A model generated the notes under the pieces. That model ran no database searches. It was given only the letters and a program-made list of their open reading frames with translations, and had not been told where the DNA came from. The position numbers were made by a program, and so were the translations under genes. A DNA stretch of 64,000 nucleotides from Tolumonas lignilytica (GTDB lineage: Bacteria; Pseudomonadota; Gammaproteobacteria; Enterobacterales; Aeromonadaceae): contig NZ_AZUK01000001.1 in the NCBI RefSeq assembly GCF_000527035.1, positions 2,910,501 to 2,974,500 on the forward strand, given 5' to 3'. Shown here piece after piece: positions 1 to 10,213 of the stretch (the stretch's first letter is position 1; the number at the start of each line of letters is the position of its first letter).

Positions 1-57
1 CCAGGCTTATTGGGTTCTGGTGCTTTCTTACGTCAAAAGCTGGGTTATAAGCTCTGA
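1..57 (+). CDS. 3' end of an unidentified gene
   Basis: Frame 1 is open from the window edge to a TGA at 55-57. The last 18 residues end in GAFLRQKLGYKL. The gene begins outside the window and the tail is too short for me to name a family. A strong terminator follows within about 20 bp, which supports a genuine plus-strand gene end here rather than chance. Confidence 0.5.
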   Translation, partial: PGLLGSGAFLRQKLGYKL

Positions 58-76
58 TCACAGTGACGAGAATAAT

Positions 77-102
77 AAAACGCCCCACATGTGGGGCGTT
101 TT
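77..102. terminator. Bidirectional rho-independent terminator
   Basis: An A-run, the stem CGCCCCACATGTGGGGCG and a T-run lie between the end of the plus-strand gene at 57 and the end of the minus-strand acyltransferase gene at 127. A-tract and T-tract on opposite sides allow it to serve both convergent genes. Confidence 0.8.
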
Positions 103-126
103 ATTTGAGCAATCGTAAAAAGGTTG

Positions 127-1854
127 TTAAGCACTGGCCGTTGTGGTTTCTTCTTGTGGAAGGTGACAGCTAATGTAACGCTGGCGTTTATTCGGTTTCA
201 TTTTATGCACATCCACCAACACTAATCCATCTACGCAGTTTCCGAAGTCTGGATCTATGCCAAAGTCCAGAAACTGTACCCCTCCAGGTTCACACAATTC
301 AGAATACTGCTTATATAAAGTAGGAATGCCGCATCCCAAGTTATCCAGCATCGATTTTAGGATGGCCAAATCCTGATGGTAATCTTGCCCAATAAACTGA
401 TTGGCTATATCAAGCGAACCAGTGGTATAAGGTTGGCGAGAGCGGGCGAGGGGCCAGCGTGGGCTAAAGTGCAGTTTGTAAAATGCAACGAGCAGATCGC
501 GAGCCGGAGCCGGTAAACTTGCTGACATAGATACCGGACCAAACAGATAGCGATATTGTGGATTTTGCGCGAGGAAAGCACCAATGCCTTGCCACAGATA
601 GTCTAGACTGCGTTTACCCCAGTAACGGGGTTGAATAAAGCTGCGGCCCAGTTCGATGCCTTGTTCCAGAATATGACTCATTGCGATGTCATAATGAAAC
701 AAACCATAGCTATATAATCCGGAATGACCTTTGCGTGCCAGTTGTTCCCGCGTAGGCATCAGGCGATATGCACCCACAATTTCCAGCTCTTTATGATCCC
801 ACAACAATAAATGATAGTAATCATCATCAAAGCTATCGAGATCCCGGCGCTGGCCTGTTCCTTCTCCGACGGCACGAAACGCGATTTCCCGTAAGCGGCC
901 TAATTCTTTTAAGATCACTGAGGAAGGCGCTTGTTCCCGACGATAGAGATAGATCTGTTTGCCATCGGGGGTTGCGCCTAACGGCTTGCAACTTTCTACG
1001 GCTTTTTTCAGTTTGACCCGATCTTCTGCCAGTGCAATCGGGGCCTCGGTCGTCAAGATCCCTTTTTTCCCTTTTCCTAAGCGATAGAGGTGCTTGCGGA
1101 AGAGTTTGGCGAGCGCTTTACCAGTGACGGGTAATTTGGACCATTCATTAAATGGGATCTTGGCGCCGATTCTGATTTTGATGTTCCCTTTGCGCTGGTA
1201 CAACATTTCACGTACCAGCAATAAGGTGGAAAGAGGCTTAAATAAAAGTGAAGAACCATAAAACAGCCATGAGTTATGACCCGTGATATGGATCGGTACA
1301 ATCGGCGCTCTGTGCTGGCTGGCTAATCGTAAGAAGCCATGGTTCCAACTGCCGTCGTGAACTCCGTGCAAATGTAATCGAGAAACTTCGCCAGCCGGAA
1401 ATACGATCAAGGCACCGCCTTTGCCAAGATGTTCATGAATAGCGGAAATTTGCTGACGTTGCGTATTCCCGTTCATGTTATCTACGGGCAACAACAGATT
1501 TTCCAATGGCTTAATCTGATTGAGCAACTGATTGGCAATGATTTTGACGTCGCTGCGGACCCGAGAAATAATTTGTAGTAGTGCCAGTCCGTCGAGAGAA
1601 CCGATAGGGTGATTGGCAACAATCACAACGGGTCCTTGTGCGGGAATATGCTCCAGCTCATCCTCACAGACATCACAGGCAAAAGACAAATAGCGCAATG
1701 CTTGTTCAATAAAATCCAGCCCGTGTAAATTCGGATAGAGTTTGCCAAATTGCTGAAACTCTTTCTCACACAGCAGATAACGTAGAAAAGGCTTGTACCA
1801 CCGGGGTACGGGCTTAGAAATATGGGTCGAGAGTAGCTCGTCGACAGTAAACAT
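127..1854 (-). CDS. olsF: Bifunctional lysophospholipid / ornithine acyltransferase (OlsF-like)
   Basis: This 575-aa protein joins two acyltransferase domains. Residues about 65-240 look like a PlsC-type glycerolipid acyltransferase, with the catalytic block NHPIGSLDG at 81-89 and FPAGEVSR at 152-159. Residues about 295-500 look like the GNAT-type N-acyltransferase/haemolysin family, with ELGRSFIQPRYW at 401-412. This is the architecture described for OlsF, in which the C-terminal half N-acylates ornithine to lyso-ornithine lipid and the N-terminal half adds the second acyl chain. No signal peptide is seen, so it is probably a peripheral enzyme at the cytoplasmic face of the inner membrane. 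It is a single gene, convergent with the gene ending at 57. Substrate (ornithine, glycine or another amine) is inferred. A lyso-phospholipid acyltransferase of other specificity is the main alternative. Confidence 0.8.
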   Translation of the reverse strand: MFTVDELLSTHISKPVPRWYKPFLRYLLCEKEFQQFGKLYPNLHGLDFIEQALRYLSFACDVCEDELEHIPAQGPVVIVANHPIGSLDGLALLQIISRVRSDVKIIANQLLNQIKPLENLLLPVDNMNGNTQRQQISAIHEHLGKGGALIVFPAGEVSRLHLHGVHDGSWNHGFLRLASQHRAPIVPIHITGHNSWLFYGSSLLFKPLSTLLLVREMLYQRKGNIKIRIGAKIPFNEWSKLPVTGKALAKLFRKHLYRLGKGKKGILTTEAPIALAEDRVKLKKAVESCKPLGATPDGKQIYLYRREQAPSSVILKELGRLREIAFRAVGEGTGQRRDLDSFDDDYYHLLLWDHKELEIVGAYRLMPTREQLARKGHSGLYSYGLFHYDIAMSHILEQGIELGRSFIQPRYWGKRSLDYLWQGIGAFLAQNPQYRYLFGPVSMSASLPAPARDLLVAFYKLHFSPRWPLARSRQPYTTGSLDIANQFIGQDYHQDLAILKSMLDNLGCGIPTLYKQYSELCEPGGVQFLDFGIDPDFGNCVDGLVLVDVHKMKPNKRQRYISCHLPQEETTTASA

Positions 1855-2055
1855 CTGGCAAACTCCATTTAATCCGGACTACCTCATTGTTTCCAGATGC
1901 AGTGAAGTTTCTGTGTCGCTCAGTTGACGTTTTGGTGACAGTTCGGTTCGCGTGTAACGATCTTTGAATGGCACAGCAGGAGGGGTGTTGTGTTATAGCG
2001 CCGATGCTCTAAGATTTACACGTTTTTACTCATGCTGCGTATGTTCGGGGCTTAT

Positions 2056-2859
2056 ATGAAAAAAAGATGGTTATCAGTGGTTGCTTTGTGTGTGTTGACT
2101 GCGTGTTCGGTTTCACCAACCGGGCGGAAGCAATTGTTATTAATGGGAAATAATGATGTAGCCCAAATGGGGTTGACCTCTTTTCAACAGATAAAGCAAA
2201 AAGAAAAAATCTCCACCAATCCGAAACAAAATCATTATGTTCAGTGTGTGGCGCAAGCCATCACCCGTGCTATTCCTGAGCAGTATGCGGCGATGAATCC
2301 CGGACAGTGGGAAGTGGTGGTTTTTGATTCGCCTGAGGTGAATGCGTTTGCTTTACCGGGTGGGCGCATCGGTGTTTATACCGGATTGTTAAAAGTGGCC
2401 AAAAATCAGGATGAACTGGCAGCAGTTATTGGTCATGAAGTTTCACATGTATTAGCTCAGCACTCAAACGAACGGTTGTCTCAGAGTCAGCTTGCTGACA
2501 TGGGAATGGCGGCGGCAGATCAGTTGCTGCAAAACAGCAGTACCAAGGCTCCGGCAATGGCGGCTCTGGGCTTGGGAGTACAGTATGGCGTTTTAATGCC
2601 CTACAGTCGTGCTCAGGAAACGGAGGCGGATGTCTTAGGGCTACAGCTCATGGCTCTGGCTGGGTTTAATCCACAAGAAGCGGTTAGTCTTTGGTACAAC
2701 ATGGCTGCAGCCAGCACAGGTAAGCAACCGTTGGAAATCTTATCGACACATCCGTCGGATCAGACCCGTATCAACAAGTTACAGTCTTTAGTTCCTCAAG
2801 TTGAACCGGCTTATCAGCAAGCCAAGACGAACGGTGTTCATCCTCAATGTATGGGATAG
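2056..2859 (+). CDS. M48 family metalloprotease lipoprotein
   Basis: A 267-aa secreted protein with an N-terminal lipoprotein signal (lipobox LTAC, Cys17), followed by a zinc-metalloprotease domain. The HExxH motif lies in GHEVSHVLAQH (about residues 126-136) and the third ligand in ETEAD (about 188-192). It belongs with the Oma1/LoiP/BepA-type periplasmic M48 peptidases that clear misfolded envelope proteins, but lacks the TPR repeats of BepA. I place the start at the ATG at 2056 because a GGGG stands 5 nt upstream and the signal peptide then begins MKKRW. An upstream in-frame ATG at 2032 would add eight residues before the positive n-region. It is a single gene that ends about 60 bp before fklB. 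Which of the E. coli paralogues it corresponds to is uncertain. Confidence 0.85.
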   Translation: MKKRWLSVVALCVLTACSVSPTGRKQLLLMGNNDVAQMGLTSFQQIKQKEKISTNPKQNHYVQCVAQAITRAIPEQYAAMNPGQWEVVVFDSPEVNAFALPGGRIGVYTGLLKVAKNQDELAAVIGHEVSHVLAQHSNERLSQSQLADMGMAAADQLLQNSSTKAPAMAALGLGVQYGVLMPYSRAQETEADVLGLQLMALAGFNPQEAVSLWYNMAAASTGKQPLEILSTHPSDQTRINKLQSLVPQVEPAYQQAKTNGVHPQCMG

Positions 2860-2919
2860 GGTTCTGAAACCGTTGCAGGTCTGTTAACATGCAGCCTTTG
2901 TAATAATCGCGGAGTGTTT

Positions 2920-3534
2920 ATGTCTAAGTTTCAAACAACCGAACAGCAAGCTTGTTACGGTATTGGTCGTCAGATCGGTCAGCAGTTAACTGAGCAGTCT
3001 TTTGACGGTTTCGATCTGTCTGCTGTGCAGCAAGGTATTGAAGATGCAATCAACAACGCACCTTTTGCTGTTTCTCATGAACAAATTGGTGAAGCATTCC
3101 GCATCCTGAATGAAAAAATGGCAGCTGAAGAAGCAGCTCGTGCTGACATCATGAAAGCAGCGGGTGCTGAATTCTTGGTTGAGAATGCAAAACGCTCTGA
3201 AGTCAAAGTGACTGAATCAGGTCTGCAATATGAAGTGCTGGTTCCAGGCTCAGGTAAACAGCCTGCAGCATCAGACAAAGTTCGCGTGCATTACCATGGT
3301 ACTTTCACTGATGGCAAGGTATTCGACAGTTCAGTTCAACGTGGTCAGCCAGCAGAGTTCCCTGTTGGTGGCGTGATTGCTGGCTGGGTTGAAGCACTGC
3401 AACTGATGTCCGAAGGCGCGAAGTGGAAATTGTTCATTCCGCACAATCTGGCCTACGGTGAGCGTGGTGCTGGTTCAATTCCGCCGTTCTCAACGCTGGT
3501 ATTTGAAGTAGAATTATTGAACGTATTGGCGTAA
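2920..3534 (+). CDS. fklB: FKBP-type peptidyl-prolyl isomerase FklB (FKBP22)
   Basis: A 204-aa protein with an N-terminal dimerisation helix region (YGIGRQIGQQL near the start), a long charged linker helix and a C-terminal FKBP domain (about residues 95-204). The active-site pattern VHYHGTFTDGKVFDSS and the end ERGAGSIPPFSTLVFEVEL are typical. It catalyses cis-trans isomerisation of prolyl bonds and acts as a folding helper; no signal peptide is seen, so it is cytoplasmic. The ATG at 2920 is preferred over the in-frame GTG at 2914, which sits on the GGAG ribosome-binding site (2911-2914). Length matches E. coli FklB (206 aa). A terminator follows directly. Confidence 0.93.
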   Translation: MSKFQTTEQQACYGIGRQIGQQLTEQSFDGFDLSAVQQGIEDAINNAPFAVSHEQIGEAFRILNEKMAAEEAARADIMKAAGAEFLVENAKRSEVKVTESGLQYEVLVPGSGKQPAASDKVRVHYHGTFTDGKVFDSSVQRGQPAEFPVGGVIAGWVEALQLMSEGAKWKLFIPHNLAYGERGAGSIPPFSTLVFEVELLNVLA

Positions 3535-3542
3535 GCCGCGAA

Positions 3543-3566
3543 GAGGCCAGATTTCTGGCCTTTTTT
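3543..3566 (+). terminator. Rho-independent terminator of fklB
   Basis: Stem GGCCAG (3545-3550), loop ATTT, stem CTGGCC (3555-3560) and six T residues, starting 9 bp after the fklB stop codon. Confidence 0.85.
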
Positions 3567-3581
3567 ATAGAAAAAATCTGA

Positions 3582-4404
<823 letters not shown>

Positions 4405-4406
<2 letters not shown>

Positions 4407-4430
4407 AACCGCCAATGGCGGTTTTATTTT
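4405..4430 (+). terminator. Rho-independent terminator of dapB
   Basis: AAAACCGCC / GGCGGTTTT inverted repeat (4405-4413 and 4417-4425, loop AAT) followed by ATTTTG. The stem begins at the dapB stop codon. Confidence 0.85.
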
Positions 4431-4806
4431 GTCTTATTTTTATATATTAAAATTCAAATTATCACCTAAATATCAGGTGATATTGTCTATTTATGTATTT
4501 ATGGGTGTTTTTAGTTAAAATTGAGCTATAACACCTTTTTTTTATAGTGTTTTTCATCTGAAATGTTCATTTCTTATTTTTTGTGAAGTTTTATGCTTAA
4601 TCATTGCATGTTTTTTCACATTGTATTTTCTTGCTGTTGGCTTCCTTAGTTATTTCAGGTAGAATGCCGCCAATTTGCCCGAAGTTAGTTTGCAAAATAG
4701 TGTTTTTAGCTAAACAACAGACTTCAGGCAATAAAATCACCCCTTCAGTGCGCAGGAAATAGACTGCTGGGGGTACAAGCATAAATTTAATGACTTGGAG
4801 GTCGTC
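4431..4806 (+). promoter_or_regulatory. carAB leader region with two candidate promoters
   Basis: This AT-rich gap of about 375 bp holds no gene I can support. Candidate promoter A is TTGAGC (4521-4526), 16 bp, TATAGT (4543-4548). Candidate promoter B is TTGGCT (4637-4642), 17 bp, TAGAAT (4660-4665), which lies about 140 bp upstream of carA and continues into TGCCGCCAATTTGCCC. The arrangement is reminiscent of the tandem pyrimidine (P1) and arginine (P2) promoters of enterobacterial carAB. I see no good arginine-repressor box; GCATAAATTTAATG (about 4780-4793) is at best a weak one. A separate inverted repeat lies further upstream at 4460-4482. Confidence 0.5.
4460..4482. repeat. 8-bp-arm inverted repeat upstream of carAB
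   Basis: TATCACCT (4460-4467), a 7-bp AT-rich spacer and AGGTGATA (4475-4482) form a perfect inverted repeat about 60 bp upstream of candidate carAB promoter A. It is not followed by a T-run. Spacing and symmetry suit a dimeric repressor or activator site, but I cannot assign a protein. Confidence 0.5.
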
Positions 4807-5937
4807 TTGACTCATTCTGCCCTGTTAGTGTTGGAAGATGGGACGGTATTTAAGGGTGTGTCGATTGGTGCCGAAGGCTGTTCGGTCGGGGAAGTTGTTT
4901 TCAATACTTCGATGACGGGATACCAGGAAATTCTCACTGATCCTTCATATTGCCGCCAAATAGTAACACTGACTTATCCCCACATTGGTAACACCGGTAC
5001 CAATTCCGAAGACGAAGAATCTCCCAATATTCATGCTCAAGGCCTCATCATTCGTGATCTGCCATTAGTGGCTTCTAACTTCCGTTCTCAGGAAACACTG
5101 TCTGAGTATCTGAAGAAGCACAATGTGGTTGGGATTGCTGAAATCGATACCCGCAAACTGACTCGTATTCTGCGTGAAAAGGGTGCTCAGGCCGGCTGCA
5201 TTATGACTGGCAGCAATCTGGACGAAGCAAAAGCACTGGCAGAAGCCAAAGCGTTCCCAGGCCTGAAAGGTATGGATCTGGCGAAAGTAGTGTCGTGCAC
5301 CGAAGCTTACGAATGGACCGAAGGTTCATGGAAACTGGGTGAAGGTCACACCAAACCAGCTGAATACAAATATCACGTTGTGGCCTACGATTTTGGCGTA
5401 AAACGCAATATTCTTCGTATGCTGGTGGATCGTGGTTGCCGAGTGACAGTGGTTCCGGCGCAAACTCCAGCTGAAACCGTATTTGCCATGAATCCAGATG
5501 GTGTGTTCCTGTCAAATGGCCCTGGTGATCCAGAACCATGTGATTACGCCATCAGTGCAATCAAATCATTCCTGGAAACCGACCTTCCTGTATTTGGTAT
5601 CTGTTTGGGTCATCAGTTGCTGGCTCTGGCATCGGGTGCGAAAACCATCAAAATGAAATTTGGTCACCATGGTGGTAACCACCCGGTTAAAGATCTGGAT
5701 CGTAATGTGGTCATGATCACCAGCCAGAACCACGGTTTTGCTGCAGATGATACCAGCCTGCCTGCTAACCTGCGTGCGACGCACAAATCACTGTTTGACG
5801 GTTCTCTGCAGGGAATCCATCGTACTGACAAACCAGCATTCAGCTTCCAGGGACACCCTGAAGCGAGTCCGGGCCCGCACGATGCAGCTCCGCTGTTCGA
5901 CCATTTCATCGATTTGATCAAACAATACCGCGCATAA
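4807..5937 (+). CDS. carA: Carbamoyl-phosphate synthase small (glutaminase) subunit
   Basis: CarA hydrolyses glutamine and channels ammonia to CarB for carbamoyl phosphate, the common precursor of arginine and pyrimidines. The N-terminal CPSase_sm domain ([10 protein letters not shown] through PHIGNTG) is followed by a class I glutamine amidotransferase domain. The catalytic cysteine is in GICLGHQ and the His/Glu pair in [12 protein letters not shown]. The product is 376 aa (E. coli 382). No ATG fits: the start is the TTG at 4807, placed 5 nt after TGGAGG (4796-4801), giving [13 protein letters not shown]. coli carA also uses a TTG start, as I recall. The next gene, carB, begins 18 bp downstream in the same operon. 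Confidence 0.97.
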   Translation: MTHSALLVLEDGTVFKGVSIGAEGCSVGEVVFNTSMTGYQEILTDPSYCRQIVTLTYPHIGNTGTNSEDEESPNIHAQGLIIRDLPLVASNFRSQETLSEYLKKHNVVGIAEIDTRKLTRILREKGAQAGCIMTGSNLDEAKALAEAKAFPGLKGMDLAKVVSCTEAYEWTEGSWKLGEGHTKPAEYKYHVVAYDFGVKRNILRMLVDRGCRVTVVPAQTPAETVFAMNPDGVFLSNGPGDPEPCDYAISAIKSFLETDLPVFGICLGHQLLALASGAKTIKMKFGHHGGNHPVKDLDRNVVMITSQNHGFAADDTSLPANLRATHKSLFDGSLQGIHRTDKPAFSFQGHPEASPGPHDAAPLFDHFIDLIKQYRA

Positions 5938-5955
5938 CAGGAATAGGTAAGAGAC

Positions 5956-8900
5956 ATGCCAAAACGTACGGACTTAAAAAGTATTCTGATCCTGGGCGCA
6001 GGCCCGATTGTGATCGGTCAGGCTTGTGAATTCGACTATTCCGGTGCACAAGCTTGTAAAGCGCTGCGTGAAGAGGGTTACCGCGTTATCCTGGTAAACT
6101 CCAACCCGGCAACCATCATGACTGATCCAGAAATGGCTGATGCAACTTACATCGAGCCAATCACCTGGGAAGTTGTGCGTAAAATTATTGAAAAAGAACG
6201 CCCTGACGCAGTGTTGCCAACCATGGGTGGTCAGACGGCACTGAACTGTGCGCTGGATCTGGAGCGCCACGGCGTTCTGGCTGAATTCGGCGTGGAGATG
6301 ATCGGCGCAACTGCCGACGCGATTGATAAAGCAGAAGATCGTCACCGTTTCGATGTGGCGATGCGTTCCATTGGTCTGGAATGTCCTCGTGCCGGTATCG
6401 CGCACAATATGGAAGAGGCGTGGGACGTTCAGAAGAAAGTGGGTTTCCCATGTATCATCCGTCCATCATTCACCATGGGTGGTTCAGGTGGCGGTATCGC
6501 TTACAACCCGGAAGAGTTCGTCGAGATCTGTGAGCGTGGTCTGGATCTGTCGCCAACCAAAGAGCTGCTGATCGACGAATCGCTGATCGGGTGGAAAGAG
6601 TATGAAATGGAAGTGGTGCGTGATCGTAACGATAACTGCATCATCGTCTGTTCCATCGAAAACTTCGACCCTATGGGGGTTCACACTGGTGACTCAATCA
6701 CTGTAGCGCCTGCACAAACGCTGACTGATAAAGAATATCAGCTGATGCGTAACGCCTCGATGGCGGTGCTGCGTGAAATCGGCGTTGAAACCGGTGGATC
6801 AAACGTCCAGTTCGGTATCAACCCGGATGATGGCCGTATGGTTATCATCGAAATGAACCCGCGTGTATCCCGTTCTTCTGCGCTGGCTTCTAAAGCGACC
6901 GGTTTCCCCATTGCAAAAGTAGCCGCCAAGCTGGCGATTGGTTACACACTGGATGAACTGATGAACGACATTACTGGTGGTAAAACGCCAGCGTCTTTCG
7001 AGCCATCTATCGACTACGTGGTCACTAAAGTTCCGCGTTTCAACTTCGAGAAATTTGCGGGTGCCAATGACCGTCTGACCACACAGATGAAATCGGTCGG
7101 CGAAGTCATGGCGATTGGTCGTACCTTCCAGGAATCCCTGCAGAAAGCGATGCGTGGTCTGGAAATCGGCAGAACCGGTTTTGACCCGATTGTTGATGAA
7201 AATACGGATGATGTGAAAGCGACCATCCGTCATGAACTGCAAAATCCGGGTGCGGACCGTCTGTGGTATGTGGCTGATGCGTTCCGTTCAGGCATGTCAT
7301 TGGAAGAAATATTCAATGATACCAAGATCGACCCTTGGTTCCTGATCCAGATTGAAGAGCTGTTGAATCTGGAAAATGAAGTGGCGGCGAAAGGTCTGTC
7401 AGGTATCGATGCTGACTTCATGCGTAAGCTGAAGCGCAAAGGTTTTGCAGATGCACGTCTGGCTAAACTGCTGAACGTGAAAGAAGCTCAGGTGCGTGAA
7501 CTGCGTTATCAATACAAGATTCTGCCAGTTTACAAACGTGTGGATACCTGTGCGGCTGAATTCGCGACCAACACAGCTTACATGTACTCTACTTATGAAG
7601 AAGAGTGCGAAGCCGCACCGACCAATAAAGACAAGATCATCGTTCTAGGTGGTGGCCCGAACCGTATCGGTCAGGGTATCGAGTTCGACTACTGCTGTGT
7701 GCATGCGGCACTGGCACTGCGCGAAGACGGTTACGAAACCATCATGGTTAACTGTAACCCAGAAACCGTTTCTACCGACTACGACACCTCAGATCGTCTG
7801 TATTTCGAACCTGTAACACTGGAAGACGTACTGGAAATCGTGCGTGTTGAGCAGCCAAAAGGTGTGATCGTGCAGTACGGTGGTCAGACCCCGCTGAAAC
7901 TGTCTCGAGCACTGGAAGCCGCAGGCGTACCAATCATTGGTACCAGCCCAGATTCTATCGACCGTGCTGAAGACCGTGAGCGTTTCCAGCAGGCGGTTGA
8001 GCGTCTGGGTCTGAAACAGCCACAGAATGCGACTGTAACGGCACTGGAACAAGCGGTAGAGAAAGCGAAAGAGATCGGTTATCCGTTAGTGGTTCGTCCA
8101 TCTTATGTATTGGGCGGTCGTGCGATGGAGATCGTTTCTGACGAAATCGACTTGCGTCGTTACTTCAATGAAGCAGTGAGCGTGTCTAACGAATCTCCAG
8201 TATTGCTGGATCACTTCCTGGATGACGCTACCGAACTGGACGTTGATGCGATCTGCGATGGCGACATCGTGGTGATCGGCGGTGTAATGGAACACATTGA
8301 ACAATGTGGTATCCATTCTGGTGACTCAGGCTGTTCATTGCCACCTTATTCTCTGCAGGCTGATGTACTGGCCGAGATCCGCGAGCAGGTTCGCAAGCTG
8401 GCGATGGAACTGAAAGTAATCGGTCTGATGAACGTTCAGTTCGCGGTGAAGGACGGTGTGGTTTATCTGATTGAAGTGAACCCGCGTGCGGCCCGTACTG
8501 TACCGTTCGTATCGAAAGCGACTGGTGCGCCACTGGCGAAGATTGCTGCGCGTGTCATGGCGGGTCAGTCACTGACTCAGCAAGGCTTCATCAGCGAAAT
8601 CATTCCTCCATACTTCTCGGTGAAAGAAGTAGTGCTGCCGTTCAACAAGTTCCCGGGCGTTGACCCGCTGCTTGGCCCTGAAATGCGCTCTACCGGTGAA
8701 GTCATGGGTGTGGGTGCAACCTTCGCCGAAGCTTATGCCAAAGCACAGTTGGGAACAGGGAAGGGTATTCCAAAATCTGGTCGTGCACTGTTGTCTGTTC
8801 GTCCTGGCGATAAGGCGCGTGTTGCAGATCTGGCTGCTCAACTGATCAAGGCTGGTTTTGAACTGGATGCAACCGCAGGAACTTCTGCTGCACTGACAGC

Positions 8901-9186
8901 GGCCGGTATTGCGAACCGTAAGGTGAACAAAGTATCGGAAGGTCGTCCGCATATTCTGGATCGCATCAAGAATGGCGAATACACCTTCATCGTGAATACT
9001 GTAGAAGGCCGTGTGGCGATTGCTGATTCTAAACAACTGCGTCGCGGCGCACTGCAACATAAAGTGGCCTATACCACGACACTGAATGCAGGCTTCGCAT
9101 CTTGTTTAGGTATGGCGATTGATGAAACTGCGAGTGTGAGTTCGGTGCAAGAACTGCATCAGCGCGTACAAGATAGTCTGAAGTAA
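5956..9186 (+). CDS. carB: Carbamoyl-phosphate synthase large subunit
   Basis: CarB uses two ATP, bicarbonate and ammonia from CarA to make carbamoyl phosphate. The 1076-aa protein shows the expected internal duplication. Each half starts with a GxGPxxIGQ nucleotide-binding motif ([18 protein letters not shown] near residue 12; [18 protein letters not shown] near 562) and carries an ATP-grasp domain with [10 protein letters not shown] or [10 protein letters not shown]. The C-terminal MGS-like allosteric region, where UMP and ornithine bind in E. coli, begins near residue 935. Length equals the family norm (E. coli 1073). The start ATG at 5956 follows AGGTAAGAG. It is the last gene of the operon, closed by a strong terminator. 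Confidence 0.98.
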   Translation: MPKRTDLKSILILGAGPIVIGQACEFDYSGAQACKALREEGYRVILVNSNPATIMTDPEMADATYIEPITWEVVRKIIEKERPDAVLPTMGGQTALNCALDLERHGVLAEFGVEMIGATADAIDKAEDRHRFDVAMRSIGLECPRAGIAHNMEEAWDVQKKVGFPCIIRPSFTMGGSGGGIAYNPEEFVEICERGLDLSPTKELLIDESLIGWKEYEMEVVRDRNDNCIIVCSIENFDPMGVHTGDSITVAPAQTLTDKEYQLMRNASMAVLREIGVETGGSNVQFGINPDDGRMVIIEMNPRVSRSSALASKATGFPIAKVAAKLAIGYTLDELMNDITGGKTPASFEPSIDYVVTKVPRFNFEKFAGANDRLTTQMKSVGEVMAIGRTFQESLQKAMRGLEIGRTGFDPIVDENTDDVKATIRHELQNPGADRLWYVADAFRSGMSLEEIFNDTKIDPWFLIQIEELLNLENEVAAKGLSGIDADFMRKLKRKGFADARLAKLLNVKEAQVRELRYQYKILPVYKRVDTCAAEFATNTAYMYSTYEEECEAAPTNKDKIIVLGGGPNRIGQGIEFDYCCVHAALALREDGYETIMVNCNPETVSTDYDTSDRLYFEPVTLEDVLEIVRVEQPKGVIVQYGGQTPLKLSRALEAAGVPIIGTSPDSIDRAEDRERFQQAVERLGLKQPQNATVTALEQAVEKAKEIGYPLVVRPSYVLGGRAMEIVSDEIDLRRYFNEAVSVSNESPVLLDHFLDDATELDVDAICDGDIVVIGGVMEHIEQCGIHSGDSGCSLPPYSLQADVLAEIREQVRKLAMELKVIGLMNVQFAVKDGVVYLIEVNPRAARTVPFVSKATGAPLAKIAARVMAGQSLTQQGFISEIIPPYFSVKEVVLPFNKFPGVDPLLGPEMRSTGEVMGVGATFAEAYAKAQLGTGKGIPKSGRALLSVRPGDKARVADLAAQLIKAGFELDATAGTSAALTAAGIANRKVNKVSEGRPHILDRIKNGEYTFIVNTVEGRVAIADSKQLRRGALQHKVAYTTTLNAGFASCLGMAIDETASVSSVQELHQRVQDSLK

Positions 9187-9228
9187 TTCAAATCCAGCAT
9201 AAATTTCTTTATTGCAAAGAAATTATGG

Positions 9229-9258
9229 AGGCCCGCTCTATGCGGGCCTTATTTTTTA
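9229..9258 (+). terminator. Rho-independent terminator of carAB
   Basis: GGCCCGC (9230-9236), loop TCTAT, GCGGGCC (9242-9248), then a T-rich tract, about 45 bp after the carB stop. Confidence 0.88.
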
Positions 9259-9308
9259 GTGTCAAATAGCCCTCTTTATGTTCTTGGTTGTTATGAAAGG
9301 GTTATCTG

Positions 9309-10175
9309 ATGTCCCAGGTTTCCGGCCGTCTTTCTGGTCGTTTTGTGCCGGTTTTGCTCATCGTTATCGCGATGATTTCTGTGCAGAGTGGCGCATCTCT
9401 GGCAAAAAAATTATTTCCATTGGTGGGGGCTTCGGGCGCCACATCGTTACGATTATTGGTCGGAGCCATCGCACTCACGTTATTTTTTAAACCATGGCGT
9501 TCCCGATTAACGCCTGGAAATCTGGCACCGCTACTGATTTACGGCATTGTGCTGGGCGGTATGAACTTCTTATTTTACCAATCGATCTTAACGTTACCGT
9601 TAGGTGTTGCGGTGGCTTTTGAATTCACTGGACCGTTGGCCGTCGCTATTTTTTCATCCCGCCGTGCGATTGATTTTCTCTGGATTTTGCTGGCTATCGG
9701 TGGATTGATGTTGCTGCTGCCGATCGGGCATACAATCTCCAATATTGATATTGGTGGTGCACTCTATGCCCTGGCCGCAGGTGGCTGTTGGGCGTTGTAT
9801 ATTATTTTTGGTAAAAAGTCGGGAATGAAAAATGGGCCAACCTCTGTTGCATTAGGGGTGAGCATTGCCACCGTCTGTTTTGCTCCCATCGGTTTTTGGC
9901 AAAATAGCTCGACCATGTTTTCGCTGGATGTGTTACCGCTCGCATTGGGAGTTGGGGTTTTATCAACCGCGTTACCATTCTCGTTGGAAATGATGGCGCT
10001 AACCCGAATTCCTTCACGTACCTTTGGTACATTAATGAGCCTTGAACCAGCGGTGGGCGCGCTTTCAGGAATGGTCATTCTGGGTGAGCATTTAACCTGG
10101 TTACAGTGGAGTGCATTGGCCGCGATTGTATTGGCATCGGCTGGTGCGACATTAACGATAAAATCGGGCAAATAA
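9309..10175 (+). CDS. rhtA: EamA-family threonine/homoserine exporter RhtA
   Basis: A 288-aa inner-membrane protein with about ten hydrophobic segments and two EamA/DMT repeats. Stretches such as GASLAKKLFPLVGA, LGGMNFLFYQSI, EFTGPLAVAIFSSRR and LTRIPSRTFGTLMS match RhtA, which exports threonine, homoserine and related amino acids by proton exchange. The start ATG at 9309 lies after AAAGGGTTATCTG and gives MSQVSGR. A second out-of-frame ATG at 9278 opens only a short reading frame. It is a single gene bounded by terminators. Substrate range is inferred from family resemblance, and other DMT exporters are possible. Confidence 0.85.
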   Translation: MSQVSGRLSGRFVPVLLIVIAMISVQSGASLAKKLFPLVGASGATSLRLLVGAIALTLFFKPWRSRLTPGNLAPLLIYGIVLGGMNFLFYQSILTLPLGVAVAFEFTGPLAVAIFSSRRAIDFLWILLAIGGLMLLLPIGHTISNIDIGGALYALAAGGCWALYIIFGKKSGMKNGPTSVALGVSIATVCFAPIGFWQNSSTMFSLDVLPLALGVGVLSTALPFSLEMMALTRIPSRTFGTLMSLEPAVGALSGMVILGEHLTWLQWSALAAIVLASAGATLTIKSGK

Positions 10176-10200
10176 AAAAGCCTGCATTGCAGGCTTTTTA
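10174..10200 (+). terminator. Terminator of rhtA
   Basis: An A-run, GCCTGC (10180-10185), ATT, GCAGGC (10189-10194) and a T-run begin at the rhtA stop codon. The symmetrical A- and T-tracts could also serve the convergent gene ending at 10214. Confidence 0.85.
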
Positions 10201-10213
10201 ACAAAGTTCAGCA

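Noticed and set aside
4555-4610. Arginine-repressor boxes upstream of carAB
   Set aside because: TGAAATGTTCAT and ATGCTTAATCATTGCAT have some symmetry but fit the TGAAT-N4-ATTCA pattern poorly and are not spaced like paired boxes.
8569-9060. Open frame of 163 codons antisense to carB
   Set aside because: Shadow of carB with Cys/His/Arg-rich random composition and no translation signals.
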